Positions 1 through 8,969 are shown, numbered from the stretch's first letter. The stretch is DNA of 64,000 bases from Hellea sp964576765 (GCA_964576765.1 CAZNWH010000001.1:15739-79738), one strand, 5' to 3'. Notes: generated from the sequence alone by a model not told the origin. Translations and numbers: made by a program.

Positions 1-641
1 TTAGGAAGGGAAAGCTGTCCACTATAGGCCTGGTTTGTATGCTTTAGGTTTTCTACCATCGCATCAAAGTGAATATTCACCCCAAGTTCGGTAAGCTGCT
101 TTTCCAGTTTCAGTCCAAGCTTAGCAGGTAGCGCAGGGAACAGGCTGCTATCTGCTGTGATGAGGTCGATGTTTATATCGGGGTAGGCTACTGCAATCTC
201 TCCAGCGAGTTCAATGCCCACAGGCCCTGTCCCCACAATGGCTATTTTCTTTGCTTTCGATATTTTGCCAGCAAGGTCTAAGAGGGTTGCCTTATAGCCA
301 GACACATCGTCATTTTGGACCTTAAAGGGTGATGCATAATTTGACCCCGTCGCGACGATGACAGTATCGCCAAAGACAGTGTCTCCGTTTTCGAGTGTCA
401 CCGTCGAGCCATTTATTGATTTAGCACGACCCTGAATAACTTCGCCATTTTGCAAGAGTTTATCATAGGGCATGATTGTTTTTTCAAGGAGAGCTACATT
501 TGTTAATGCGCGCATAGAGGCGACATTGTGTACCCATTGAGCACGGGGTTCGATGATCGTTACATATGCATCTTTTTCAAGAGCTTTGCCAAGCGCAATG
601 CCTGCATAGCCGCCCCCGATTATTGTTATTTTATAGGTCAT
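1..641 (-). CDS. NAD(P)/FAD-dependent oxidoreductase, FSP1/AIF/NDH-2-like (partial, C-terminus off the window)
   Basis: This flavoprotein would oxidise NAD(P)H with FAD and pass electrons to a quinone or another acceptor. The ATG is at 641-639 and the frame stays open to base 3, so 213 residues are visible of an expected 370 or so. The N-terminus reads MTYKITIIGGGYAGIALGK, a dinucleotide-binding loop for FAD. A second loop, GTGPVGIELAGE, lies near residues 135-146 and should bind NAD(P)H, with an ATG motif (VATGSN) before it. It starts 14 bases after the acyl-CoA ligase stop and is the last visible gene of a minus-strand operon. It could be a ferroptosis-suppressor-like or AIF-like enzyme; its acceptor is unknown. 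Confidence 0.85.
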   Translation of the reverse strand, partial: MTYKITIIGGGYAGIALGKALEKDAYVTIIEPRAQWVHNVASMRALTNVALLEKTIMPYDKLLQNGEVIQGRAKSINGSTVTLENGDTVFGDTVIVATGSNYASPFKVQNDDVSGYKATLLDLAGKISKAKKIAIVGTGPVGIELAGEIAVAYPDINIDLITADSSLFPALPAKLGLKLEKQLTELGVNIHFDAMVENLKHTNQAYSGQLSLP

Positions 642-655
642 ATTAATGCCATATC

Positions 656-2341
656 TTAGTTTTTGTTGAGCTGTTTTCTGAGAACTTTTTTATCTATCTT
701 CCCAACGGCCGTTAGGGGGATTTCATCAATAAAATATATGACTTTAGGGACCTTATAAGCGGCCATTTTCTTTCTGCAAAACTCTACAATTTCAACTTGA
801 ATGGCTGTCTTGTCTGCCGACGCATAATCTGGGTTAAGCTGTACAAAGAGATTAACGATATCGTTGCCCGGGCGCTTCGTATCAGGGGAACCAATGATTG
901 CAGAAGCGGCGATTTGCGGAAGTGCGCTGAGTTTGTCTTCGACCTCAACGGAGAACACTTTAAAGCCTCCGACGATCAACATGTCCTTGGCTCGATCGCA
1001 TAAAAAGATATATCCTTCCTCATCCATATATCCAATATCTCCGGAAAACATCCAACGTTTTCCGTCCAGTTCCCGAAGGGCATTTTCTGTCTCATCAGGC
1101 AGATTTAAATACCCTTTCATAATCTGAAAGCCACTAGAGCAAATCTCACCGGCTCCGCCAATTGGCATTTCCGTGACCCTGTCATCTACGCTTATTATAC
1201 GGACATCGGCGCCCGGTGCAGGAACGCCTACGGAACCTTCCTTGCGCCTTATTTGAGGGTGCATAGTGTAAGCGGGGCCTGTTTCGGTCATGCCAAAGAC
1301 ATCAACCAGTCTTTGTTCGCCTATATACTCAACCAACCTAGAGGCTGTATCCGACGGCATCGGCGCTCCGCCCGATTTGACGGATTTCAGCCGCGAAAAA
1401 TCTACTGCCTTGAATTTTTCATTGGCCATCAGCATTTCAAATAATGCCGGCACAGCGGCCAATATTGTAGGAGGTGTCGCAACCATCATATCGCAGAAGT
1501 TATCTGTATCACGGGCATTTGGAATCAAAAGAAGATTCATCCCGTCGATAAGTGCTGCGATCATAGATGACAGACCGGCGACATGGAAAAATGGAAAGGC
1601 AGTCGCATAAACGTCTTTCCCAAATTCGGCCTTGGGGTCAGCGGCGCAGGCTGAAACTGGATTGTGCATAAGATTGCGAATGGAGAGCTGAGCGCCTTTT
1701 GGTCTTCCCGTAGTGCCGCCTGTGTATTGTATCATGAAGGTGTCATTCCATTCTGAGGCTACAGGGGTGAAAGTGCCGGGTTGTCCTTCCATGAAATCTG
1801 TAAAGCTGGTTGTTGGTAGGCTACCAATTGAGGGTAACTTTACCTCGGCCTTCTCAACAAGATAATCTTGAGGAGACGCGACGACAATTGATTGAATGCT
1901 AGCCGGGAAAGCGTCTACAGCTTCTAAGGTTGGCAGAAAAGTCTCTAATGTCAGTAAGAGTTTGACATTCGCATCTTGCATTTGGTGAACAAGTTCACTT
2001 GGCGCGAGGAGCGGAGACATACCCGTACCTATAGCGCCAAGTTTGCTAATGGCTGCAATTGCTATGACATAGGCAGGAATATTGACGAGGTGGAGTCCAA
2101 TGACATCGCCAGTGCCAATCCCTGAGTCAGAAAGTGCGTTTGCAAGTTTATTGCTTTCAGCCTCAAGCTCTGAATAAGTCAACAGTTTGTTGAAATAGGT
2201 TAGGGCAGGGGACTCGCCAATATCATTGGCAAATTTAGCAATTCGTTCCCCAAGTGGCATGTCATTTATTGCAGGGATTTCGATATCAAGTTCTTTATAT
2301 ACGCCGTACCATCTTTTGGATTGAAGCTCTAAAAGTTCCAT
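656..2341 (-). CDS. AMP-dependent acyl-CoA synthetase/ligase
   Basis: This enzyme activates a carboxylic acid to its CoA thioester through an acyl-adenylate. The P-loop-like motif YTGGTTGRPKG, the FGMTETGP motif, the SGDIGYMDEEGY motif and the C-terminal lysine region (TAVGKIDKKVLRKQL) are all present, so both ANL subdomains are intact at 561 residues. The reading frame stays open upstream to 2494, inside the thiolase gene. The ATG at 2341 is preferred because GGGGA lies just before it and the conserved protein begins there. It follows the thiolase gene in the same direction. The substrate is probably an intermediate of the cluster, but it cannot be predicted from sequence. Confidence 0.9.
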   Translation of the reverse strand: MELLELQSKRWYGVYKELDIEIPAINDMPLGERIAKFANDIGESPALTYFNKLLTYSELEAESNKLANALSDSGIGTGDVIGLHLVNIPAYVIAIAAISKLGAIGTGMSPLLAPSELVHQMQDANVKLLLTLETFLPTLEAVDAFPASIQSIVVASPQDYLVEKAEVKLPSIGSLPTTSFTDFMEGQPGTFTPVASEWNDTFMIQYTGGTTGRPKGAQLSIRNLMHNPVSACAADPKAEFGKDVYATAFPFFHVAGLSSMIAALIDGMNLLLIPNARDTDNFCDMMVATPPTILAAVPALFEMLMANEKFKAVDFSRLKSVKSGGAPMPSDTASRLVEYIGEQRLVDVFGMTETGPAYTMHPQIRRKEGSVGVPAPGADVRIISVDDRVTEMPIGGAGEICSSGFQIMKGYLNLPDETENALRELDGKRWMFSGDIGYMDEEGYIFLCDRAKDMLIVGGFKVFSVEVEDKLSALPQIAASAIIGSPDTKRPGNDIVNLFVQLNPDYASADKTAIQVEIVEFCRKKMAAYKVPKVIYFIDEIPLTAVGKIDKKVLRKQLNKN

Positions 2342-2405
2342 TTCATTCCCCGAGAAATATGTTAGCCGAAGTTTTTTAGAAACTTTCTGTTCTAACGTTA
2401 GCGAT

Positions 2406-2431
2406 ACCTTGGTGCTAAGATGCACCAAGGT
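2406..2431. other. perfect 10-bp hairpin between thiolase and ligase genes
   Basis: ACCTTGGTGC at 2406-2415 and its exact complement GCACCAAGGT at 2422-2431 flank a 6-base loop. The hairpin begins 14 bases after the thiolase stop on the minus strand. No T-run follows on that strand, so it is not a standard intrinsic terminator. It could protect the upstream mRNA end or partially attenuate the ligase gene. A second perfect palindrome, CTAACGTTAG, lies just downstream at 2392-2401. Confidence 0.7.
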
Positions 2432-2445
2432 TGATTTTATATGAT

Positions 2446-3690
2446 TTAAATGCGCTCGATAATCATGGCTGGAGCCTGGCCACCAGCGGCACACATTGTG
2501 ATAAGGCCATAGCGTCCGCCTGAGCGTTCTAACTCATCCAAAGCTGTACCGATTAGGATGGAACCTGTTGCACCGATTGGATGACCTAAAGCCATAGCGC
2601 CGCCATTGATGTTGACCTTCTCGCGGTCAAGATCAAGGTCACGGATGAACTTTTCAGCGACGACAGCAAAGGCTTCGTTGATTTCCCATACATCGATATC
2701 CTCTTTCTTGAGGCCCGCACGCTCCAATACCTTTTCCGCGGCAGGAACAGGTGCATTTAGCATCAGAGTAGGGCAGTCGCCCATATTCGTTGCCGCAACG
2801 ACTCGCGCGCGCGGATTGAGATTGTTTTCTTCTGCGAACTCTTTCGATGTAAGTAGGATTGCGGCCGCACCGTCAACGACGCCAGAACTATTGCCGGCAT
2901 GATGGACATGATTGATAGAGCCTTCGAGTTGCGGATATTTCCGAGTGATCAAGTTTCCATAAGTATTCCCAGTATCATCCACTTCAATGTCCGTGAACAT
3001 TGAAAAAACGGTTTTCAGCCCAGCAAGGCTTTCTGCAGTTGTGCCCGGACGCGGAAACTCTTCTTTATCCAAAGCAACAGAGCCATCTTCATTATGAACC
3101 GGGATCAGGGAGCCATCAAAACGACCTTCCTCAATCGCGCGGGCGGCTCTTTGTTGGGAGGTTACGGCCAGCGCGTCCAAATCGTCCCGCGAAATTTCCT
3201 CTAAAGTCGCGATTGCATCAGCACATACGCCTTGTTGAGATTGAGGATGAATCTTTCGAAGCGCTAGGTTGCCGCCGTCAAGCATGGCCGGTTGCGTTGG
3301 GTCCGCAATAGAGTTTGTGTAACTCATCATTTCGGTTCCACCTGCGACGACACAGTCTTCCAAGCCCGCCATAACCTGACCAGCGGCTAAGCTAACAGAT
3401 GTAATGCCGGAGCCGCAAAAACGGTCCATAGTTACGCCGGAGGCTTTTTCGTCATAGCCAGCTAAAAGAGCTGACATCCTGCCAAGGTCAGTGCCTTGTT
3501 TGCCGACCTGAGTTGATGTCGCCCAAACAACGTCATCGACCTTTGACGTGTCGAGGTTGTTTCGCTCTTTGATGGCTTTAAGAACCGTCGCGCCTAGATG
3601 CTGTGGATGGAGATGAGCGAGTGCACCACGTCCAATTTTTCCTACGCCGCGTGGTGTCCTCACGGCATCAATGATATAAGCTTCACCCAT
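2446..3690 (-). CDS. acetyl-CoA C-acyltransferase (thiolase II family)
   Basis: The protein should cleave a 3-oxoacyl-CoA with CoA, or run the reverse condensation. The nucleophile Cys92 sits in DRFCGSG. The other catalytic elements are NEAFAVV, GGAMALGHPIGATG (His) and CAAGGQAPAMI (second Cys). The length of 414 residues is usual for FadA/acetyl-CoA acyltransferases. An ATG also exists at 3702, but GGAG lies 6 bases before the ATG at 3690 and nothing like it precedes 3702, so 3690 is chosen. It lies between an SDR dehydrogenase and a ligase, completing a beta-oxidation-like set with the crotonase at 4563. Confidence 0.93.
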   Translation of the reverse strand: MGEAYIIDAVRTPRGVGKIGRGALAHLHPQHLGATVLKAIKERNNLDTSKVDDVVWATSTQVGKQGTDLGRMSALLAGYDEKASGVTMDRFCGSGITSVSLAAGQVMAGLEDCVVAGGTEMMSYTNSIADPTQPAMLDGGNLALRKIHPQSQQGVCADAIATLEEISRDDLDALAVTSQQRAARAIEEGRFDGSLIPVHNEDGSVALDKEEFPRPGTTAESLAGLKTVFSMFTDIEVDDTGNTYGNLITRKYPQLEGSINHVHHAGNSSGVVDGAAAILLTSKEFAEENNLNPRARVVAATNMGDCPTLMLNAPVPAAEKVLERAGLKKEDIDVWEINEAFAVVAEKFIRDLDLDREKVNINGGAMALGHPIGATGSILIGTALDELERSGGRYGLITMCAAGGQAPAMIIERI

Positions 3691-3757
3691 TTTAGTCTCC
3701 ATCGTAATAGTTTTGTCGAAAGTAAATTTCGATTGGTTAAATGTTCTGTATTTAAAT

Positions 3758-4534
3758 CTATCGCGGCGTCATTCGAATGCCGCCATCCATCCGGATACAT
3801 TCGCCGTTGATGTAGTCATTTTCTACTATTTGTTGAGATAGCATGGCAATCTCATCAGGTCTTCCAAGTCGCATCGGGTTTGGAACAGTGGCTTCCAGTG
3901 CCTTGAAAACATGCTTAGGCAGAGAGTCAAATAGCGGTGTATGGATAAGGCCCGGAACAATTGTATTACAGCGAATGCCTAACTGAGCCAGATCTCTGGC
4001 AATTACGATTGTCATGCCAATAACGCCGCCTTTAGAGGCTGAATAAGCGACTTGACCAATTTGTCCTTCATAGCCCGCAACTGACGCGGTGTTGATGATG
4101 ACGCCGCGTTGACCACAATCCGTAACCGGATCATTTTTTGACATTTTCTGGGCCGCCAGACGTGTCACATTGAAAGTGCCGATAAGATTGACGTCTAGGA
4201 CCTTTTTAAAATTATCCAGACTATGCGGAGCGTCCTTGCGTCCGTCATAAGTTTTTGACGCAGAACCAATGCCGGCAAAATTATTACAAATGTGAATAGC
4301 ACCGAATTGAGCTATAGTGCTCTCGATAGCCTTTGTTACTGACTCTTCGTCAGAAACATTTACATTGCAAAATAGAGCATTGCCGCCAAGTTCCGTCACT
4401 AAGGCTTCTCCGCGCTCAGCATTCATATCAAAAATGGCGACTTTTACACCTTGAGAGTGATAGCGGCGCGCTGTCGCTTCGCCCAATCCCGACGCTCCAC
4501 CTGTGATGACCGCGACTTTATCTTGTAGTTTCAT
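3758..4534 (-). CDS. SDR oxidoreductase, 3-hydroxyacyl-CoA dehydrogenase type 2 (HSD17B10)-like
   Basis: A 258-residue classical SDR. The cofactor loop is TGGASGLGEA (residues 11-20), with an Asp at the end of beta-2 (FDM) that favours NAD(H). The catalytic set is Ser151, Tyr164 and Lys168 in VAYSASKGG. The N-terminal half and the insert before VIINTASVAG resemble 3-hydroxyacyl-CoA dehydrogenase type 2. Placed between a hydratase and a thiolase, it most likely oxidises the 3-hydroxyacyl-CoA they share. It starts 28 bases after the crotonase stop. Confidence 0.88.
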   Translation of the reverse strand: MKLQDKVAVITGGASGLGEATARRYHSQGVKVAIFDMNAERGEALVTELGGNALFCNVNVSDEESVTKAIESTIAQFGAIHICNNFAGIGSASKTYDGRKDAPHSLDNFKKVLDVNLIGTFNVTRLAAQKMSKNDPVTDCGQRGVIINTASVAGYEGQIGQVAYSASKGGVIGMTIVIARDLAQLGIRCNTIVPGLIHTPLFDSLPKHVFKALEATVPNPMRLGRPDEIAMLSQQIVENDYINGECIRMDGGIRMTPR

Positions 4535-4562
4535 TGTTTTTCCATTTTGTTGTGAAGTGGGG

Positions 4563-5459
4563 TTATTTTTTCTTACGCGTTTTTTCGAAGAAAGCTGAAA
4601 TATGTTCTTTGGCAGACGGGCTGACTGCGAGGTCAGTAAGATACTGACTCTCTAAGGCCATCGCTGTTGCAAAATCGAGAGGCTTGCTTTCCAGGGCGCA
4701 TTTCAAAATTGTTGCTGGAGCGGGCCCAGATGTAAACTCACCGGCCTCAATGCGTGTTTCAAACTCTTTTTGGATATCAGATAAGGTGTCTTCTGATGCT
4801 GATTGATCGGGCTTATCCCAAGGTTGAACGGAAGAGGGATTGCTCAAAATCCAAGCTTTGGCTTTAGCAAACATGTCATCATTGTCTTCGGCGATTTCAT
4901 CGATCATTCCATTTGCGAGCGACTCTTCAGGAGAGAACGCTTTGCCTGTAATGAGTATAGGCAGAGCCGCTTCTGTGCCGAGTAATCGCGTTAGGCGGAT
5001 TACGCCGCCGCCGCCCGGTAGGAGGCCAAGCGTGACCTCAGGGACGCCTATAATTGTTTTAGGGTTTTTAGCCGCAATTCTATGATGGCATGAAAGGCAA
5101 ATTTCATAACCGCCGCCTAGGGCTGCGCCATTGATAGCGGCCACAACAGGGAGGTCTTGAGTCTCGAGCGCTCGTAAGTGCTTTTTGATCAACTGCACTT
5201 TTTCAAAATAGACGTCGCGAGTTTCATCGGTAATAGCCAGTATTTCTTGAAGGTCGCCGCCAGCAAAAAAAGTACTTTTTGCGGATGTTAAAATAACGCC
5301 TTTGTAAAGATCACGCTCTTCGGACAGCTTTTGCGTTAAAGCCTTTAGCGCGTCAATAAATGCGCCATTCATAACGTTCACGCGTCCGTCCGCGTCATCC
5401 ATAGTTGCAGTTAAGATACCGTCCGAATCGACGTCATATTGCATATAGGCTTTTGTCAT
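4563..5459 (-). CDS. enoyl-CoA hydratase, stand-alone FadB/FadJ-type hydratase domain
   Basis: A crotonase-fold protein of 298 residues, longer than the usual 255-270. The oxyanion-hole segment is NGAALGGGYEICL and the catalytic segment is PEVTLGLLPGGGG. After the hydratase core, the tail (CALESKPLDFATAMALES to SAFFEKTRKKK) resembles the linker that joins the hydratase and 3-hydroxyacyl-CoA dehydrogenase halves of multifunctional FadB/FadJ proteins, and the protein stops there. The separate SDR downstream could supply the missing dehydrogenase. The frame is open to 5489, but the ATG at 5459 with AGAAAG upstream is preferred. It is the first gene of the minus-strand unit and is divergent from the SDR gene at 5563. 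Confidence 0.88.
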   Translation of the reverse strand: MTKAYMQYDVDSDGILTATMDDADGRVNVMNGAFIDALKALTQKLSEERDLYKGVILTSAKSTFFAGGDLQEILAITDETRDVYFEKVQLIKKHLRALETQDLPVVAAINGAALGGGYEICLSCHHRIAAKNPKTIIGVPEVTLGLLPGGGGVIRLTRLLGTEAALPILITGKAFSPEESLANGMIDEIAEDNDDMFAKAKAWILSNPSSVQPWDKPDQSASEDTLSDIQKEFETRIEAGEFTSGPAPATILKCALESKPLDFATAMALESQYLTDLAVSPSAKEHISAFFEKTRKKK

Positions 5460-5525
5460 GATGCTTTCTTTTCGTTTTACGAATAACAAACTTCGATTTT
5501 TAAGTGACAGTGAAGAAAAAATGAC

Positions 5526-5546
5526 TTACTGGTTAACTAACAAGTT
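5526..5546 (+). promoter_or_regulatory. possible weak copy of the 21-bp cluster operator in a divergent promoter region
   Basis: The 103-base gap between divergent genes (5460-5562) contains TTACTGGT-TAAC-TAACAAGTT. It aligns without gaps to the 21-bp motif found at 16892, 16914, 23710 and 28032, matching about 14 of 21 positions of the best copy. It ends 16 bases before the SDR start, close to the ribosome-binding site (AGGGGAATGAAAA-ATG), so bound protein could repress transcription. The match is weaker than among the other four sites. Confidence 0.4.
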
Positions 5547-5562
5547 TATAGGGGAATGAAAA

Positions 5563-6345
5563 ATGGATGACAAGAGCGATCTTGCCAAGTTGTTCGATTT
5601 GTCGGGTCAGCGCGCATTGATTTCCGGGGGAGGTACCGGGATAGGTCGACAGACAGCTTTAACATTCGCAGCTTATGGTGCTGAGGTGGTATTAGCTGCG
5701 AGGCGGCGCGAAAAACTCGAGGCAACGGTTGTTGAACTTAAGGCGAGCGGTGCAATAGCCAGTTGTGTGTCCATGGACATCACCAATGCTGACAGTGTCA
5801 AAAATGGACTGAAAGAGGCCACAGAGGGTGGTCCAATCACACTTCTAGTGAATAGTGCAGGTGTGAGTTCTAAAACTTTCCTGCTCGATACGCCTGAAGA
5901 AGAATGGGATCAGGTTCTGGGGACTAATCTCAAAGGCGGCTGGATGTTATGTCAAGCGGTTGCAAGGCAAATGATAGAGGCAGGGGTTGGCGGCAGCATT
6001 ATCAATATTGCTTCTATTTTAGGGATAGGTTCTCAAAAAGGCGCAGGGCCTTACATGGCATCAAAGGCCGGTCTGCTTCATTTGACGCGAAATATGGCGC
6101 AAGAGTGGGCCCGTTACGGTATCCGCGCAAATACCGTGGCACCAGGTTACTTTATGACCGATATTTCTGAGCCTTATTTGAAAACCAAGACAGGGCAGGC
6201 GATGTTAAAGAAAATCCCACTTCGGCGCCTGGGTAATCTACCTGATTTGTCGGGTACAATGTTGCTATTGGCCTCTAAAGCTGGCGCATACATGACCGGA
6301 GGTGTGATTGTGGTTGATGGTGGTCATTCTATCACGCAGCTTTAA
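5563..6345 (+). CDS. SDR family oxidoreductase
   Basis: A 260-residue classical SDR with the cofactor loop SGGGTGIGRQ (residues 21-30) and AARRR after beta-2, which favours NADP(H). Ser151, Tyr164 and Lys168 form the catalytic set (PYMASKAG). It probably interconverts a hydroxyl and a ketone on a pathway intermediate, but the substrate is unknown. AGGGGA 7-12 bases upstream makes the ATG secure. It opens a plus-strand unit that runs to the hairpin at 10124. Confidence 0.88.
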   Translation: MDDKSDLAKLFDLSGQRALISGGGTGIGRQTALTFAAYGAEVVLAARRREKLEATVVELKASGAIASCVSMDITNADSVKNGLKEATEGGPITLLVNSAGVSSKTFLLDTPEEEWDQVLGTNLKGGWMLCQAVARQMIEAGVGGSIINIASILGIGSQKGAGPYMASKAGLLHLTRNMAQEWARYGIRANTVAPGYFMTDISEPYLKTKTGQAMLKKIPLRRLGNLPDLSGTMLLLASKAGAYMTGGVIVVDGGHSITQL

Positions 6346-6359
6346 TAGAAAGTAGTCTT

Positions 6360-8138
6360 ATGAAATTCCATTTAGCACTCACGCTTCCTTTTGTCCTAAT
6401 CGCGGTCGGGTGCAGTCCAGAAAGCTCTCAAATAACGGCGGCGTCCGAGGATTCGAATTGCTCTGACTTTAATGAGGCAAACAACCTCTATTGGGGCGAT
6501 TTGCATGTTCATACGGCTTATTCGATGGATGCGTATATTTTTGGCACCAAAGCATCACCTACCGATACTTTCAACTTTGCTAAGGGGGTCACAGAGCAGC
6601 GCATGCCTGACGGAACACCTGTTAAGCTTGAAAGGCCTCTGGATTTTATGGCCATCACAGATCACGCGGAAACATTTGGTCTCATGCATATATGTACTGA
6701 GCCTGATCACGCGGGGTATCAGACTGATTATTGCCAAGAATTACGTGAGTTAAGCGGTCCCAATGCCAGAGCCTCTATAATGGCCTTTAGAAAACTCTTT
6801 GCGCCTATTTCTCGTGGTAAACAGGCCCCTTTATGTTCTCAAGAGGACTTAGACTGCGAAATAGCCGCTATCGATCGCTGGAATAATGTTCAAAAGGCTG
6901 CGAATACTGCTGACAAGCCCTGCGGGTTTACCGCTTTTCTTGGGTATGAGTGGTCCGCTACTCCGAATGATGCCCACTGGCATCGCAACATTATTTTTAA
7001 AAGTGACGTTGCGACTGAAGGATTGATCGATTTTTTGAGATATCCGACTCCCGAACGTATGTGGGCCGAATTGGAAAGCCAGTGTAAGCCTGAGAATGGG
7101 TGTGACGTACTTGCCATTCCGCATAACACGAACCTGAGCGAGGGCGGAGGCTTCGATGTTGAGAATTCGTCGACTGTAGAGTTACGCCGCCGTGAAAGAT
7201 ATGAACGCCTGATTGAAATAACCCAACATAAGGGAACGAGTGAGTGCTTGAACGAAAATTGGGATGACCGGAATTCTGACTGCGGATTCGAGCAGGCTCT
7301 CAGTGGAAGAATGGTACAGGCTATTCGGCAAGACCCTTCTATCCGCGAAAAATACAATCGCAGTTTCAGCCGAAACATCTTGGGTAGAGGGCTTGAAAGT
7401 TACGCGTCAAATGATGAGGGCATCAATCCTCTTCAAATCGGATTTATTGGATCAACAGATAGTCACTCTGCGACTCCCGGGCTCACAGAAGAAGCGTTTT
7501 GGAAAGGCGATTCATTTGGAGGTGGTGATGTTCATCGTCCGCGCTGGCTAGCGGGTCCGGGACCAGACTTTAGTCCGGGCGGACTAGTTGGCGTTTGGGC
7601 TAAGCAGAACACGCGCGCTGATATCTTTGATGGCCTAAAGAGCCGCCATGCCTATGCAACATCTGGGACTCGTATTGCGCTGAAATTCGCGGTTATATCT
7701 TCTAAGAGTGATGCGAAGACTTGCGGCGCAAAATTACGCGTGGGCAGCCCTATGGGCTCCACTCTTGTGACAAAGCAGACGGAAGCACCTGAGTTCGTTT
7801 TTAAAGCTACTCAAGATTTAGTACCTCTCGAGCGCGTTCAAATCGTCAAGGGGAGCTTGAAGGACGGGCAAGTTCAAGAAGAGGTCCTCACAATCAAGAG
7901 TGTCGACGGCGGATTTAATAAGGCTTGTGAAAGCTGGTCTGATCCCAACTTTGACCCTAATGAACCCGCTTATTGGTATATGCGTATTCTCGAAGTCCCG
8001 ACACCGCGCTGGTCGAAACTTCTTTGCAAAGAATTGGGCAATTGTGACAAATTCCCGAATGCGGATGTTATGATTAGCGAGCGCGCTTGGAGTTCGCCAA
8101 TTTGGTATTTGCCGCCGCGTACGAGCGCTGAAAAATAA
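6360..8138 (+). CDS. DUF3604 domain lipoprotein
   Basis: A 592-residue protein of the DUF3604 family, which has PHP-phosphoesterase-like metal motifs. Residues 1-18 form a lipoprotein signal ending AVGC (Cys18), so it is probably anchored in a membrane outside the cytoplasm. Metal-binding motifs are visible: YWGDLHVHTAYS near residue 42, MAITDHAETFG near 98 and GSTDSHSATPG near 364. There are many cysteines. Family members recur in catabolic clusters of marine Proteobacteria but their reaction is not established. It lies 14 bases after one SDR gene and 27 bases before another, with no break in the operon. Confidence 0.85.
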   Translation: MKFHLALTLPFVLIAVGCSPESSQITAASEDSNCSDFNEANNLYWGDLHVHTAYSMDAYIFGTKASPTDTFNFAKGVTEQRMPDGTPVKLERPLDFMAITDHAETFGLMHICTEPDHAGYQTDYCQELRELSGPNARASIMAFRKLFAPISRGKQAPLCSQEDLDCEIAAIDRWNNVQKAANTADKPCGFTAFLGYEWSATPNDAHWHRNIIFKSDVATEGLIDFLRYPTPERMWAELESQCKPENGCDVLAIPHNTNLSEGGGFDVENSSTVELRRRERYERLIEITQHKGTSECLNENWDDRNSDCGFEQALSGRMVQAIRQDPSIREKYNRSFSRNILGRGLESYASNDEGINPLQIGFIGSTDSHSATPGLTEEAFWKGDSFGGGDVHRPRWLAGPGPDFSPGGLVGVWAKQNTRADIFDGLKSRHAYATSGTRIALKFAVISSKSDAKTCGAKLRVGSPMGSTLVTKQTEAPEFVFKATQDLVPLERVQIVKGSLKDGQVQEEVLTIKSVDGGFNKACESWSDPNFDPNEPAYWYMRILEVPTPRWSKLLCKELGNCDKFPNADVMISERAWSSPIWYLPPRTSAEK

Positions 8139-8165
8139 TTAGAATTTATGAAAAGGAGATAGGAA

Positions 8166-8960
8166 ATGTCGCAGGATATTTTAGATCAAGCAGGTAGAGT
8201 TTCTCTGGTGACAGGGGCGGGACAGGGTGTTGGCCGCCAGATTGCGCTGCACCTGTCAGGGCATAATAGCGGCGGTGTGGCCGTCAATGATTATGTACTC
8301 GAGCGCGCTGAAAGCGTCGCGGATGAAATTAAGGCTGCGGGCGGCAAGGCCATTGCTGTGCAAGCTGATGTCACGGATACAGAATCTGTGAAGGCTATGG
8401 TTGCGCGCATTAACGATGAACTCGGCCCTGTAGGCACATTGATTAATAACGCGGGAAACATGGGCGCAAATCCAACTGCCGATGTCATGAAGCCGTTTTG
8501 GGAGACTGGCCCAGATGTTTGGTCGCAGTCCATTGATGTCAATCTTTTCGGCGTTATGAATTGCACGGCGGCCGTTATTCCAGGAATGATTGAACGAAAG
8601 GCTCCAGCGCGTGTTGTAACGATTATTTCTGATGCAGCCCGTCACGGTGATGCAGGGTTTGAAGCCTATTCTGCGGCTAAAGCTGGCGCAGCAGGTTTCA
8701 TGAGAAGCCTTGCGCGAAGCACGGCGCGGTTTCAAGTTACGGCTAATTGTATTGCTATTTCAGCAACACGGACGCCTGCTATCGCGGCGCAATTGGCGAA
8801 TGAAGCCCTCATGAAAAAAGTATTATCGAATTATATCGTGCGGCGTCCAGGAGAACCCGAAGATGTTGCGAACATGGCCTTGTTTCTAGCCTCAGAGGCC
8901 AGTTCTTGGATTAGCGGTCATACTTATCCCGTCGATGGCGGATTTGTTCCATCCCTTTAG
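8166..8960 (+). CDS. SDR family oxidoreductase
   Basis: A 264-residue SDR with the loop VTGAGQGVGRQ (residues 15-25), NNAG (94-97) and catalytic Ser155, Tyr168 and Lys172 (YSAAKAG). A strong AAGGAGATAGGAA precedes the ATG. The C-terminus carries the usual SSWISGHTYPVDGG cap. It is the second SDR of this operon and could act on a different carbon or stereoisomer from the first. The neighbours suggest a beta-hydroxyacyl or cyclic alcohol substrate, but this cannot be settled by sequence. Confidence 0.87.
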   Translation: MSQDILDQAGRVSLVTGAGQGVGRQIALHLSGHNSGGVAVNDYVLERAESVADEIKAAGGKAIAVQADVTDTESVKAMVARINDELGPVGTLINNAGNMGANPTADVMKPFWETGPDVWSQSIDVNLFGVMNCTAAVIPGMIERKAPARVVTIISDAARHGDAGFEAYSAAKAGAAGFMRSLARSTARFQVTANCIAISATRTPAIAAQLANEALMKKVLSNYIVRRPGEPEDVANMALFLASEASSWISGHTYPVDGGFVPSL

Positions 8961-8969
8961 GGGACGACT

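Noticed and set aside
2342..2494. N-terminal extension of the acyl-CoA ligase to 2494
   Set aside because: It lies partly inside the thiolase gene and over the hairpin. The ATG at 2341 has GGGGA before it and begins the family homology.
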